The notes: generated by a model from the letters alone, not told the origin. 64,000 nt of DNA from Planoprotostelium fungivorum (GCA_003024175.1 MDYQ01000008.1:1-64000); one strand, 5' to 3'; positions 8,499-21,727 are shown, counted from the first letter of the stretch. Numbers and translations are program-made.

Positions 8499-11400
8499 TC
8501 ACAATCTAGGAGAGTAATCAGATTCAGAGCCCTGTCCAATGGGATTGGCTTCCATCTCAAGATCATGAAATTGTCTCTTCTCATTCCTCCTGCGCTTGAT
8601 GAAGATGACACTATTTTCCATTCAGCTTCAGTGTATGAGCATATAGTGCTCACATGACAACCAGAATGACAATCAGTATGGTGCCCAAAACAACAGGGAC
8701 AACAATTGCAGCTGGGTTGATGTGTCTGTTGTCATTGTTCTGGTTGTTGTTCTCCTCAGTGATGGTGTTGGTAGTATTTTGTGGCTCTTGAATCACAGTG
8801 AAGTTTGTTAGATGATAGCTGAGTTACCTTCAATGCACATCAGACACTAAAACTCACCAGCTACATGTGACTTGCAGAGCCCCATTGTCTCCCCAGTACA
8901 CACTTGTTTCACATCCATCCTTATCAAAAGCTCTGTGATTCTCATTCCAATAGACACAACTCAGTGAACCATTCTGTGTGATGCTTGAACTGAAATTAGA
9001 GATGTTGATTATGATTGGATCAGGGCTTCCTTGCACAGAAAGCTGTACGTTTGTGTCAATCTGATTTTACTGCATGATCATATCACCTTTGTTCCATTAG
9101 AAGAATAAACTGATAGACCTGTGATGCTGGATACAAAATCCAAGTTGTTTGGCTTCTGAGATGAGAGGGGATTGTATAACAGAAAGCTAAGTGCAATAGT
9201 CAGAGACTCTCCAAGGGATTCAGGAAGACTGTCTGGAATGGTGTATCCACCAAAATTGTTTTGATTACTGTCTTATGCATTAACTCTTTCTTCTATCCAA
9301 AATTCTCACCTTGTCTGTCGACTGACAAGCAGGGAATACCATGTTGTAGATAGACTTGCCTGTATATTGGACTGTACAAGCCGAGATGTCAGGCTGGAGA
9401 TGAAGTCAAAGATCTGGCCATTTCCTGGATGAATGTATTCTTGGGCAAGAATCTGAGTCAAGTTGGGATTGATGTCAATGAGCAAGTCAGTTCACCTGTC
9501 CAACAGAAGATGATATTGGATATCCCAACTGAAGGAGTGACGCATTACATAGAGACAGGTAGGAGACAGTGGTCTCTGGGTGGAGAATTGTGATAGAAGC
9601 AAGGGAAGAGCAGTAAGAAAGTGGGTCCACATTAGTCTCATTGAGAATGGTGCTGATCAACCCTTCAAACTGATCAACAACATCCCCATCCTGCTCTTGG
9701 TTAATGAATGCATGACATCAGGACTCACATCATTGATGAGGGATTGGATGTTGCGCTGTATGACTTGTTGAGATGTGGCAATGAAGAGTGTGTAATCAGT
9801 GGTGTCTCCTTGGGGAGGATCTACAAGACAGTTCCAATAGTTCTCATTGTCATATGTGGCATAGCCAAGAGCTACCCAATCTTCATTGAGTTGTCTGGTG
9901 GCACAGTAAACATAGGTCAAGTTGGAATCCACATTGTTGGCATAGAGGGTCAATTTGAACTGTCCAGAAGAAGCAAAGATGTTGCTTATTGTGATGACTC
10001 CAGTTTGGTTTGAGTCTGTCAGGGTTGAAGGTACCTGAGAGTGATGAGAGGAACATACAGGAGGATGAGATGATGGTGTGGAATGAGATCACAGTGTAAT
10101 GTATAGTGGAAATACCGTTTGAGTGAAGATATCAAAAGGCCAATAGACAAAGTTGACAGTTTGACAACCTTGTGTTGTAGCCATCTCAGGAAATTGAATC
10201 CCAGCGCCAGAGGGAGTCTGAAGCTGAGCCTGACTGTAATCTGCCATTGATGTGGCATAGAACTACAAGGGTGAGAGATGAATAGGGGTAGGATATACCT
10301 CTATGTTGTCCTCTCTCTCAGTGAAGGCTCCAGCTCCACACAAACCGCCAAGATAAACAGTCTGAGGAAGAAAGGCAGTGATAGTGAGGTACAAATTGAC
10401 AGCAGCAGTATTATACGGAGAGTATCTGTCCCAGACATCCGTGGCATTGTTGGACCAGCCATACAGAATGATTGATGCACTCTATCCATGAGGTCAGAGG
10501 TGAAGAATCAAAGGAACTCACTCGAAGGACTGGATCAAAGAGTGAGAAGGATGCAGGGTAATTTGTCCCATCAAGGAGGTTGAGCAGGGATCCAGTCAAA
10601 AATTTTGTGGATAAACCATGGCCATCAGGTTGGATGACATAGTTGAACACAGTATAATCATCGTCTGTGACCACCTGGTGATTGAGGGGCACACTGAAAC
10701 GAGGGATGAGAGGTGAATGTCACACGATACTCACTTTGACTCGCTGAGAAGGGTGTACCGAATACCATACGTGTAGTTGTTCTGAACAGAATACGCAGCC
10801 AGAGGGGACACCACTGGAGTGTTGTATAATGTGGCCACTCGGAAGAGAGAACGTTGATAATCTGAAGCATTTGCGGCATCCATCTGGAGGTACACCTTCA
10901 TGGTGTACGTCTGCTGTGTAAAGGTGTCCATTCGATAGACCTTCGCTACGATTGTCAACGAACTATCGCTCGCGTGAGTGGGATATAGCGTAGTGAAGAT
11001 CTGCTCGTCTGTTCAGCTCAAATGTCCACGCACATCGATCGACGGGTCTTGTCTCACCTGATAGGGATCGTCATTCAGATAGAGCTGTGTAGTATCTGCC
11101 GCTTTGAGATAGAATTGGACATCGACGGGGATCTCAGGAGAAGAGTAGTTGGAGAAGGAGAGGGCAAAGACGGTGTCAATGTCGTTCTCTGTTGATGTGG
11201 GCATTCGGAAGACGTCATACGTTCCTGATACAACTCTCAACGAGACCTTTCCTCCATCCAGAGGACATCCTGTGGAGAACTGAATGACGTTGTATCCTTC
11301 TCAATTCAGCTTTTGTGAGACGATGAACTCACCGTAAGCGTCTCCAGCGGTGACGTTGCAGGTGATGGAGTAATTGCTGCAGGGGGAGAGGATGTAGGGG

Positions 11401-13006
11401 GGGATATAGAAGCTACCTGAGGCGAGCTGTACTCCGTAGGCAGAGATCATGAAGGAGTCGGAGGACCATGAGATGGAAGCGTCATCAGATGGATCCAGGT
11501 GAGAGTCGAAGTAAACGATACCATCTGAATTGATGGGATTCCCCTGCGGAGATGAGATGGTCACACTGATGATGCTGTCTGTGATGGATCAGTGAGTGAT
11601 GACCATGAGGATGTCACCTTCGACGATCGTGAGGGAAGTGTAGGCGGAGGAAGAGAGAAAGGACGTGGAGACGGTCAGCTGAAATTGATAGACACCGGGA
11701 GAAAGAGAACCAGCGGGGATGTAGATGGAATCGCTGGAGTTGGAGAAGAGTTGGGTGTTGTTGACCACAGTGCTACAGTCGTTCTGCTGGGTAGTGCAAG
11801 CCCACAAATAAGTCAAGCCGTAGGGACCTGAGAAAATTGAGCGAACGGAAACGGGAAGAGATGTGCGATGAGATCATGTGAAAGAGATGGCATGATGAAG
11901 GATGATGAAAGAATTACTCTGATTATCCATGTTGAACGACAAGTAGGAATCCAAGACCACATCCTCATTGGAACCGAGCAGGACGATCGAATTCTGAGAG
12001 ATGGCTGCGTAAGGTGCTGTGGGCACGATCTCCAGGCGGAAGGACAGGCTCTGAACATATCCATTCTTGTACGTGATATTGGCCATCACATGATACACCT
12101 GCACCACAGTGAGGACAGAGGAGAGTGATGGAGTGAACTCACCCCTGGTGTCGAATATTCGGGAAATTTGGCGATGAACGGGTTGTTATTCCTGTAGAGG
12201 GGGAAAGGGTTGCCCCTGTCGTTGGTGGCGGACCATGATGGACGAGAGATGTTGTGGCGGCAGGTGCTGAAGGAGATCTGAAGATTCGCAGAGGACCAAG
12301 CGACCATCTTGGCACTGTCGGGTCGATCCTTATAGAAGATGTGACCTGGCATGGGAGGAACGGTGATGGTGAGGCTCCCCGTATTGTTCAGACCATCGAC
12401 GGCCGTGAAGGTGAGGTTGCCGGGGACGAGGAACGAGGGAGGAAGGAGGAGAAAGATTCCGTTCGATCCCGCTGGGAAACCAGGGATGGGGGGTGTGACG
12501 GACCACTGGATGGTGGCTGTCTGACTACCGTTGACGGTGATGTTGATCGGTGAGCAGTAGTTGATGGAAGAATTAGCCAGAGAGAGGATCAGTGTCTGTA
12601 TGGGCGAGGCACTCGTGGTTCCAGAAGAGCCACTCGAGGTCGAGATGGATGTTGTGGATGTTGTGGAAGTACCGGACTCACTAGAACCGGATGAGCTGCT
12701 CGTAGAGGTTGTAGTGTTCTCAATGGTGCTTGTGTTAGATGCGGAAATTGAGCTGCTGAAGGTGGAGGTGTAGCTCTCTGTTGTGCTCATGTTGGACGAA
12801 GAGCTGGATGGTGAGCCATTTGAATCAGAGATTGTGCTTGTCGAAGTAGAGACGCTCGAGGTCGTGTTGGTACCCAAATCTGAAGAGGTAGAGAACGAAC
12901 TTGTGACAGTGTCTGTGGAGTTACCAGATGGCGTAAGAGTGCTGTTCTGACCGAAGACAGAGAGGGCTAAGAAGATGACCGAGACAAGTACAGCGTGCCT
13001 GCTCAT
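8499..13006 (-). CDS. REJ-GPS single-pass membrane protein
   Basis: Sixteen exons: 12143-13006, 11918-12098, 11618-11827, 11333-11578, 11058-11299, 10735-11000, 10522-10693, 10299-10481, 10116-10262, 9729-10034, 9496-9690, 9310-9452, 9087-9267, 8858-9042 (or from 9060), 8654-8818, 8499-8610. They give about 1265 residues. A signal peptide (1-20) leads into a Ser/Thr-rich mucin-like stalk to about 135. Immunoglobulin/REJ-like sequence follows, with LTYLWACT, SIYIPAGSLSPGVYQF and many N-glycosylation sequons. Near the end is a GPS motif: CVYWNE, a second Cys, then CSCYHLTNF, where related proteins self-cleave between L and T. One membrane helix and a basic tail of about 36 residues (IKRRR) follow. 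It probably acts at the cell surface as a two-part receptor or adhesion protein. Unlike polycystin-1 it has no PLAT or multi-pass domain. TGA overlaps AATAAA. Confidence 0.85.
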
Positions 13007-13264
13007 CTTTTGGAAGATTTTGTCTGGCTGGTCCACGAGTACCGCCCGAAACTAGAAACCCCGAATTTTGAGACGTCTTCGTCCCGTCACAAAAGATATC
13101 CAAATGGAAGAGGGAGAGGCTATATGAACATGATCCTTCTTGTGTATATAAACCTCACTCGTGCACTCTACTGTTCGAAACAGACGATCAGATGGTGGTG
13201 AACTCCTCTACAACCTGAATTAATCCAGCGATTTTCCACATCTTTTCACGTCACAGACACCAAC
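13007..13264. promoter_or_regulatory. Divergent promoter region, REJ-GPS and HAD genes
   Basis: The 258 bp between the two divergent ATGs contain GTATATAAACC at about 13142-13152, a TATA-like element that could serve either strand. No other clear motif is visible. Confidence 0.3.
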
Positions 13265-14159
13265 ATGCCCCACGTTTATCACCCCCACAATGCAGGGGCT
13301 ACACGCATACGAGGAATCATATTCGATATGGATGGTGAGTTCCTCCTCTCAACCTTCGTGATTCATTCTGTTAGGTACGCTCACAGTGCCATGCATCGAT
13401 TTTAAGAAGATGAGGGAGAGAGCCAAGATCCCGCAAGGACAGGACATCTTGAAGTATGCACATTCGATACAAAATGCTGATGAGAAGAAGAGGTGCTGGC
13501 AAGCCATCGAAGAGGTGTCGAACGAGCGAGAGTGATGTCACTGATAGCAATAGGTAGAAGCAGAAGGGAGAGTGGGAATGAAATTACAACCTGGCCTGAT
13601 CAAATTGCTCAACTATCTCGACGCACATCACATCAAGAAGTCGATTGTCACTCGTAATTCGGCTTCAGCAATAGTCCACATGTTTGAGGTATTACACATC
13701 CTCTGAGCCAGAACTGATGTGAAGAAAGGTGTTAAGAGACCAAGAGAAGCTGAACGTATGCCCCTCAAAATCCTTCACCCAACTGCTGGATCGAGGTGAC
13801 ATCCAAAATCTGATACTCGACTCTGAGATCATCAAACAGACTTTCTCCCATACAAACCCGACCCTCAACCCTCACTGCACATCTGTCAAGAGTGGAACCT
13901 GTCTCCAAAAGAGGTGAGTGAATGAAACGAGTGGAGGAGCTGAGTGGTTGAGGTCATGTTCGTGGGAGACAGTATCGATGACATCTTGTGTGGTGGTGCT
14001 GCCGGCAACGTGACATGCCTCATCAACAACGAACACAACGGAGACCTCTCCCCACTGGCCCACCTCAACGTCCACTCGCTGGAACAGATCATCACACAAC
14101 TCGAAGAGGGCTGGTCCATCGATTCATATCACCAACACTCTGACCCTTCTAAACTGTGA
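13265..14159 (+). CDS. HAD-superfamily phosphatase (phosphoglycolate phosphatase-like)
   Basis: Six exons (13265-13334, 13375-13514, 13554-13688, 13729-13795, 13840-13913, 13953-14159) give 230 residues. Motif I is FDMDGTL, rebuilt across the first intron. Motif II is IVTRN. The conserved Lys is in PYKPDP. Motif IV is MFVGDSIDDI, with the acidic Mg2+ ligands. The C1-type helical cap between motifs I and II fits small soluble hydrolases acting on phosphosugars or nucleotides. Substrate cannot be read from the sequence. It converges on the zuotin gene with 53 bp between the stops. Confidence 0.9.
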
Positions 14160-14212
14160 TGTCTCGCTCTTCTTTCATCTCCACAACGAAAAGAGAGTGA
14201 ATCAAAAATCGT

Positions 14213-16356
14213 TTAGTTTCCAGCGGCCTTCTTCTGTTTGATCTGTGCAACGAGGTACTTGTATCTGTCGACACAGTCCTTCTTTGTCTTTCCAGGTACG
14301 CAGGCGGCAATCTGATCCCATCTGTCTGATGCGGTGCTGGGGATGGCTGAGAGTGCCTTCTCTAGAGCCTTCTGCTCTGCCAGTGTCCACTCTCCCTCCG
14401 GCGTCGTGGCATCACCCGTCGGTGTGCTGGGGCTAGCCTCAGACAGCTCGGCGTTGATGGGCTCGTCGGCCTTCTTCTTCGTCTGGTTGAATCTCTCGTA
14501 GGCATCGGTGGCAGCCAACTCTCTCGGCTTGTTGGGGACTGTCACCGTGGTCAGCTCTTCCTCCTTCCAGTTCGACTCACTGAATTTCGTCTCCTTGGTC
14601 TTCTGTATGATCTCCTTCACAGAGCGAGTTCCAACAAAGGCAGCGATGTGCTCCCATCTGTCCTGAACGCCTCCGGGGAACTTGGCAACGGCCTTGGCCA
14701 GCTGTGAGATCTCGTTCTCGGTCCACGGTGTGGTGACCTTCTCTTCCTTCTGTTTCGTCTCGGTGGCTGCACGCTCGCGGTCGGCCTGCACTGGTATCAG
14801 TCTCTCTGTGGAGGAATAGAACGGATACGTACCTCTTTGATGTCGTGAAGGTGAACGGTGAAGAGCTCGCAACCGTGTTCGGCGGACTCGTCGAAGGCGG
14901 TCAGGATCATGCTCATCTGGTCGGCGTTCAATCGGGCACAGACCAACTCGATGTTGTCGTCGGAGGATGTGTTTCCCACGGCCGTTCTCAGTCTGTTTCT
15001 GGACTTTCTCAGCTTCTTGTCGGCGAGGGCCTGTTCGTGTCAGTTGGACTGCCTCTCTCCTCCCCTCACCTTGGCCTTCTTCTGTGCGGAACTCTCCTCG
15101 GCCTTCTTCTTGTCTTCTTCCTCCTTCTTGGCTCTCTCCTCGGCGGCAGCCCTCTCCAAAGCCTCCTTCTTCTCTCTCTGGGCTTTGTCTCTGGACTCCT
15201 TGGCCTTGTTCTTCTGGTTCTTCTCGATCTCACGCTCTCTGACCAGCCTGGGGTCCACCTTCTCGGCGTACTCGGTCAGCTTCAAAATCTTGGCAGCCTC
15301 GGCCTGCTTGTACTTCCTTCTCTCCCTCTCGTTCTGCTTCTCCATCCATCTCCTCTCGTCTCGGCTCTCCGCCTCGCTCTGGTCGAACTCGTCGAGGAAG
15401 GAGAAGTCTCTCCAGGACTTGAAGTTGTACCACCACTCGTAGAATCTCTGCACGGTCTCGATCTTCGTGCTGTCGTCTCCAATGTGAGGCACCTTCTTGT
15501 TCTGAGAGAACCTGAAGGGGTCAGTTCTCCCTCTCCTCTCGAGCCCTCACTTGGAAACCTTCTTGAAGATGGCTGCAAAGATGGTGTAGAAGTCATCGGT
15601 CTGAGGGTTGTAGGTGGGGATGGTGATCTCGACGTCGTCATCGGTAGAGTCGTACATTCTTCTCTTCTTGGGGTCAGAGAGTTTGTCGAAGGCTGTCTTC
15701 GTCTCAGTCTTTGCTCCTGGAGAGGGAAACATCACCTTCCTGGATCTTCTTGAACGCCTCGTCGTTGATCTCGGTGTTCTTGTCGGGGTGGTACACGAGA
15801 ACCAGTTTGCGGTCTAAGAAGGGTGTCAGAAAATGACTCGAGGGCGGTTTTCCTCACAGGCTGATTTGATCTCGTCCTCGGTGGCCTCCCATCTCTTGAC
15901 CTCGAGACCCATGATCTCATACGGGTCGTCGATGATTCCGTTGATGAGTCGAATGTGTCTCTTCTGCTCGAGTTTGGCCCTCTGTTCTGTCCTCTCCGTA
16001 AGTTCATGTTGCGGGGGGTGGAGGAGTCTCACCTTTTGACAGTTTATCTTGAGGGCCACTGGACACTTCGGAGGGGCTGAGGGCGGACTCTGGTTCGGGC
16101 TCCTCCTTACGCTTCAGCCACTCTTGGTATGGCTTTCCTGCGGCTTCGATCTTCTTGAAGAAGGGATAACCTGTTGACAACAATTGAGTGATGATTGTTG
16201 CGGATCGACACAGGGAATAGTGGGATTGTCATGTGTGTAGAGTCACACTGGTTGCATGCATTCGACCGAAAAGAACATGCTCTTACCTCCCAAACCAGAG
16301 ACGAGCTGAGAAGGACCTTCCCAACCAGAGGGAGCAGCACAGAGTAATAACATCAT
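14213..16356 (-). CDS. DNAJC2: Zuotin/DNAJC2: ribosome-associated J-protein with SANT domains
   Basis: Eight exons (16287-16356, 16033-16170, 15858-15986, 15736-15813, 15551-15692, 15070-15511, 14833-15030, 14213-14785) give 589 residues; the human protein has 621. The J-domain begins at DPYEIMGL, has the HPDK loop and ends in FDKLSDPKKRRMYD, which reads cleanly only with the introns as placed. A long charged helix rich in Lys, Glu and Ala follows (the ribosome-binding zuotin homology and middle domains). Two SANT/Myb-like domains finish the protein (WTENEISQLAKAV and WTLAEQKALEKAL). In the known complex it recruits Hsp70 to nascent chains at the ribosome exit tunnel. An upstream in-frame ATG at 16434 would add 26 residues. 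I chose the MMLLL start at 16356. Confidence 0.92.
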
Positions 16357-16652
16357 GATCCGATCTGTTGCTGAGAGATGAGAGCCGGCTGCTCGATGTT
16401 CTCGAAAAGCGAGAATAAGGTTTCCGTTTCTCACTTTGAAGTTCTTACCTTCTTCTCGAACTCGAAATTTCTCAGAAATTGTCCGCTAAATCCGGCTACT
16501 TTTTTTCTGAAATGGGGAATTGCGACGGACCTTGCGATGGGCGCTGGAACACTTTATATCTTGCGACATCTACTCTTTCTATCACATCACACGTGCTCAT
16601 CATCTTCTATCTCATAGACATTTCATATCATTCCTCCTCTCTAAAGACTCGT

Positions 16653-19600
16653 TTATTTCTCATCCATAGAATTCTGGATGATGGCATTGTCCAATGCTGT
16701 TGTTGCCGCTGTGACCGCACCTGCCACGTCCATCTGAACGGGAACGACTGTTTCCCCTTGCATCGTGTTCTTCTCATGGTCCGCGTTCTCTGCTGCGCTC
16801 GTGATGATGGCCGCGTCCATCGCGCTCAGTGTTGGATTGGGAGCCGTCTCTGAGGCATTCAGCACTTGCTCCACTGCCTCTCTTCAGTCTCCTCTACTTC
16901 ACCGTCCACTCACCTAACTTGGATGGTATTGTGGTCTCTGGAGCGGGCTGTCGTATCGGTCAGAAGAAATCGAGTCGAGGACTGTACCTTGGGAGGGGGA
17001 GCGGTGGCCTTGTAGTGCTTGATCTTCTCTACCACAGAGTCCAATCTGGCAGATTTCTTCGAGGGATCGACGGTCTGTACAGATGGTGTCATCTTTCGGA
17101 AGAGGAAATCGGTGGTGTCGGTGACGTAGAAGAGTCTAAAGTTGGTGAGGGACACTCTCGCCTCCAGCTGGTAGTCCTTCACGATGTCCGCTCGAACTCC
17201 TTCCTTCTTCGCTTTTCGAACGTTCCTGTCCTCTTTCAGATGATGAAAGAGAGAGGCACGTAGACGTCTACATCGGTGTAGATGGATGTCCTCACCTCTT
17301 GAGGAAGACGTTGTGTCTCTTGCTCTCCAAGGCGGAACCGTCTTCCTTTAGCCAGTTCTCCACGTAAGCCAACCACTTGGCATGCTTGGTGACAGGGGTG
17401 ACGGAGAAGTCGATGTATCGAGGGGGGTGATGGGCGCTGTCCAGCAGCTCGATGGTGAAGAGACCCACCTTGGGTGACTGCGATGGTTCAGTTTCCACCG
17501 ACGACGTTCCACTCACAAATTCGAACTCGAAGCGGTAGCACTTGTCTTCACCGAGGAGGGAGATGCAGTGAGAGTGGTAGGCGTTGTCTCTCTCGGCGTT
17601 GGACTTTGTGGCCATGGAAGAGTAGAGGGCGAGCAGCTTGTTACAGTCCTCCTCTGCCAGAACGGTCTGCAGCTGTTTGGTGAAAGTGGAGATGACGGTT
17701 CCCATGGTGAACAAGACGTAAGCCCCGTTGCCCAGCAACGATCTGCACTCCTCTTCGTAGGTGTTGGACTCCTTTGCGTTGGACACGGATGCCCACAGGT
17801 TCTTCAAGAAGAGCTTGTATCTGTTCCTGTGAGTCCTCTGTGACGATTCACCCTCACCTCTCTTCTCCTCCAATGAAGGTTTCCTTCGTGTTGAGTAGAT
17901 AAGCAAAGTTGCTACTCGTCGACTGTGCGTAGGCCATGTCCTTCGCTTTGGACAGTCTGTCGTACAGGATCTACCACAATCATCCGATGACTCTGACATG
18001 CCTCTCACCTGTAAGAGACGGAACATGCAGTAGAACGAGTTGTTTCCGTAGAACACTTGACTTCTCTTTCCGTTGGCGTCGATCATGGGGGGTATGGTCT
18101 CTTCCTCCTTCTCTACGTCCATCTTGTCCTCGTCTTCCTTTCCTTCCCTCTTTTCTGTCTTCTCTGTTCTGGGTCAGCCCCTTCTCTTCTCTCCTCTCAC
18201 CTTGGAAGATCTTCAGCTTGTCTTCCTTGTTGGGTATTGGCAGTTTATCGATGAAGAAGAAAACCTTGACGAATTTCTTGAAAAATGTATCGATCTGTGA
18301 CGATCAGCACCTGATGAACCATCCATCTCATCTACACATCATGATATTCTACACATATCATGCTATCCACCGATTCAGTGAATAGATCACCCTCTCTCTC
18401 TCGGCCTTGTTGATGTTGTTCTTCTCTGCACAGAAGGAGACCAACTCAAACATGTTGTCAAACATGGTGGGATCGGAAAGTGTGAACTCCAACTGCGGTC
18501 CACTGCTGATGGGCTTGTGGGACTGATCCCGTCAGTCACCTTCTCTCTCTTCCTCCTCACCTCTTCGTCTGGTCTGTCCGTGGAGCTCTCGTCCATGATG
18601 GACACGTCCCTCTCTCTTCCTCTCCTCTTCGGCTCTTCTTCTCTTCTCTTCAGCCTCTGCTTGATGTCGGCCAGTAAGACTGTCTCGATCAGCTGCGTCG
18701 TCGTGCGTTGACTCACCCTTGTTGGCCATGGACTTCTTGTCCGTCTGCTTGAACTGGAAGCTCTGGTAGTCGATGGCCTTGTAGTAGTTCTTGTCGCTGA
18801 CCTCCCTCCAGATCTTGTTCCACTCTCTCCTGGTCTTCACCCACTCTTGGTCCTTCATCTTCAATCGACGGACGAGCACGGGCAACACGGCCAGTGGTCT
18901 CTCGTACAGACACTCGAGCATCTGCACCCTTCAGTCTCCTCCCCTCTCCTTCTCTCACCTCCATGGCCTTCTCTCCGTAGATCCTCTCGATGTTCCTCCT
19001 GCAGACGACGTCGAGCTCTTCTGTGAGGGGTGTGTCTTCGTCTTGTGAGGGTAGGGAGGGAGGAATCTCCTCTAAGACACGGATGCAGTGCATGTTGCAC
19101 TCGATGACCAAATCCAACTCGAAGCGATCGTCATCACACTTGAAGAGCATCTCTTCGAATTGATTGTGACGTGAACTCTTGAATGAATCTTCGCTTCCAA
19201 TGCAGACGGAGACCCACATGTCGTTCAACACCGAGTTGCACAGGGGTGTGCGGCCGGAGCAGAGCACGGGGACGTACTGTACGCTTCAGTGTACGTCTTC
19301 CCAGGGACACTCACGTTCTTGGGAAAGCCACGGTAGGATGGACCGTATCGTCTCATGTTCTTGTAGTCCAACTCCACGGGGGGTTTGATGATCTCCTCAG
19401 CTCTCTCGCTGTCACTCCTCTCCAGATTCTCCAAGGCTCTGTGGAGCGTCAGAGATGAAACTCGATTTCGACTCTCACGTGGCGTCTAGACCGATGAAAT
19501 TTCTGAACCAATCGAAGAGGTCACGGTGCTTAGAGAGGAGGTCCTTCACCATGAGGCCCAACTCAGCCTTGGAGAGAATACCCTGACTGAACATGGTCAA

Positions 19601-21727
19601 GCACTTGAGGAACTCTGTATACAGAGATTGGTTGTTCATCCTCTGCTTGATCCGGTTGAAGAATTCGATCTGTGGTCGTGAGCATGCCTCGTTGTAGAAC
19701 GACAAATTGTCCGTCACCTCTTCGTAGGAGGACTGTTGGACCTTCTCTGCCTCGCTTCTCGTCTCCTTCCTGCGTGTGTTCTTCTTCTCCGTCATTCTCT
19801 CCTTCTCTTCTGCGATTCTCTCTGCCTCTCTCCTCTCTCTTGCCTCCTTCTCCAACTGTCTCTCGGTTTTCATGGAACGATCCATGGCCCTATCGTTCCT
19901 ATCTCTCGATAGTTCGACTCTCTCCTGCTCATCTTCACTCTCCTCTTTCTTCCCCCGTCTCACCCTCTCCACCTTCTCTACCTTCTCCACTTTCTCCTTC
20001 TTCCTCCTGCTTCACGTCAGCTCATCTCGACTCTGGAGATTCCGTGGGAACAACCACCCGCCGTGGAGAATTCACGGAGATTCGATGGAAAACTCACGTG
20101 GGTTTCTTGGAGCGAGAGGGAGCGGCAGCGGGGGGTTGAGCGGCCATTGGATCGGGCAAGAACTGCGTAAACTCATCCAACAGATCTGGATGTTTCGCAA
20201 AGAGAACGGCCACGTGTTCGTAGACGTCCTTGATGGTGTGTTGTTCCTGGTGGTAGGTGTGCAGGATCTTCAAGAAGGACTTGTAGACGTGAGGCTGGAG
20301 GGCAAATCTCTGCTTGATCTTCTTCACGTAGCCCCGGGCGTGATCGAATTCGAGGGCCTTCCTTCCGGGGTTCAAATTTCCGGTCGCTGCGGCGGGGACG
20401 GCGGGGGCAGCGGGTGGAGGTTGAACTGGGAGGGTGAGAGGGGTGGAGGACATGCACTCACTCAGAGGAGGCTGAGGGGCAGGTGGTGGGACGGATACCT
20501 GTTGAGGTATGGAGATCGATGCGGGCATGGCACCTGAAGAGATGAGAAATGGCGATGAGGAGGAGGGGTGAAGAGAGATGATGGAGTGATGATGGAGTGA
20601 TGATGGAGTGATGATGGAGTGATGATGGAGTGATGATGGAGTGATGATGGAAGATGAGGGTGAGAGAAGTACCTGATGGAGTGGTGATGACGACCGGTTC
20701 ATCGTCAGGGACGGCCTCGATCTTGTAACCAGGGGGTAAGAAGGTGTTGAAACCGAAGATGAGGTTCTTGTGGCCCTTGAAGAGCTCAGAGACTCTCGCG
20801 ATGACCCCCGGTGTGTCGATGCATTGAGCCTTGAAGTCCTTCATGATGTCCAAAAATTGATTGTAGACCTGTTTCGCATCACTTCCTCCCTCTCACTACA
20901 CCTCACCTTAGGCTGCTCGGCGAACTGCAGTTTGACTTGATCCAAAAAGTCCAATGCACTCTCGAATTTGATCTGTCTGCCTTGAGGCTGCTGAAAGTCA
21001 GAGACGAAGGGAAGGAGGTGATTACCTGAGCGCCCATATGAACCGGTGGTGGATGTCCATTTGGAGGTTGTGGTGGTGGATGAGGAGGTCCCACGGGTCT
21101 GTGCATGGGAGATGCCAGAGGGGAGGAGGGGTGATAGACGTTCGGAGGACCTGATGGAAGGTCATAATGCAGATGGGTGTTGTAGAGACACACCTGGTCG
21201 GGGATGCATGGCGGGCAGAGGAGGATGGATCAGGTCGTGTCTCGATTGTCCGACGTGTGCCATGGGTGGTTGGTGAGTTCCCATGGTATACATACTAGAT
21301 CTAATCAGAGAGGCTCTTTATCGCACGAGAGAAGATGTGAGGAGAAATACCTAGTTGGTGGCTTATCTGAGTTGGGTGGTTTAGACATCGAGACATTGTG
21401 GGGTGAGGGAGGTGGATATCGTGGGGAAGATATCATGTAAGGAGGCTGTGAACCACCTCTCTGCATTCCTGGATACGATTCCATACTCTCATGCGAGGCC
21501 ATTGGAGGCAGAGTGGGTGGTACCCCATGGCCCATCTGGCCGACATGTGCGTGAGGAGAAGGGTGGCTAAGAACTGGTATGTTCGTGCTGTGTGGTCCCG
21601 CGTAGTCTAAACGTCTGGGATGCTTATTGGGATCGTTTTGGCCACCCATTAACATGGAGGCAGTGGGAGAAACATTAGAATTACTGACCCCGGGATGAGG
21701 TGGAATATCCTCTCTCCCGCGTTTCAT
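16653..21727 (-). CDS. SIN3: SIN3 corepressor scaffold
   Basis: Eighteen exons, from 21351-21727 to 16653-16877, sum to 4098 bp (1365 residues). The N-terminus is Pro/His-rich. PAH1 ([12 protein letters not shown]...IMKDFKAQ) spans 20673-20987. PAH2 ([20 protein letters not shown]) lies near 20200-20340. PAH3 ([15 protein letters not shown]) follows a charged coiled coil in the 528-bp exon 19479-20006. The HDAC-interaction domain starts at [16 protein letters not shown] and runs through [15 protein letters not shown] conserved C-terminal domain (near 16988-18523) and an Ala/Thr-rich tail close the protein. SIN3 holds histone deacetylase on chromatin through repressors bound by the PAH domains. 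The stop TAA (16653-16655) lies inside AATAAA. Intron 20534-20672 carries a minisatellite. Confidence 0.93.
20576..20651 (-). repeat. 11-bp minisatellite in a SIN3 intron
   Basis: About six and a half copies of GTGATGATGGA (+ strand) lie within the intron between the first two PAH-coding exons. It is the only long simple repeat in that gene. Confidence 0.85.

Noticed and set aside
14845-15753. Long + strand open frame of 302 codons
   Set aside because: It lies antisense to the zuotin exons; its Leu/Ser-rich product mirrors the Glu/Lys-rich helix on the other strand and has no domain.
20423-20460. Possible extra 36-bp intron in SIN3 (GTGAGTGCATG ... CCCAG)
   Set aside because: Length is a multiple of three and both forms keep frame, so sequence alone cannot decide. 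I kept it as exon.
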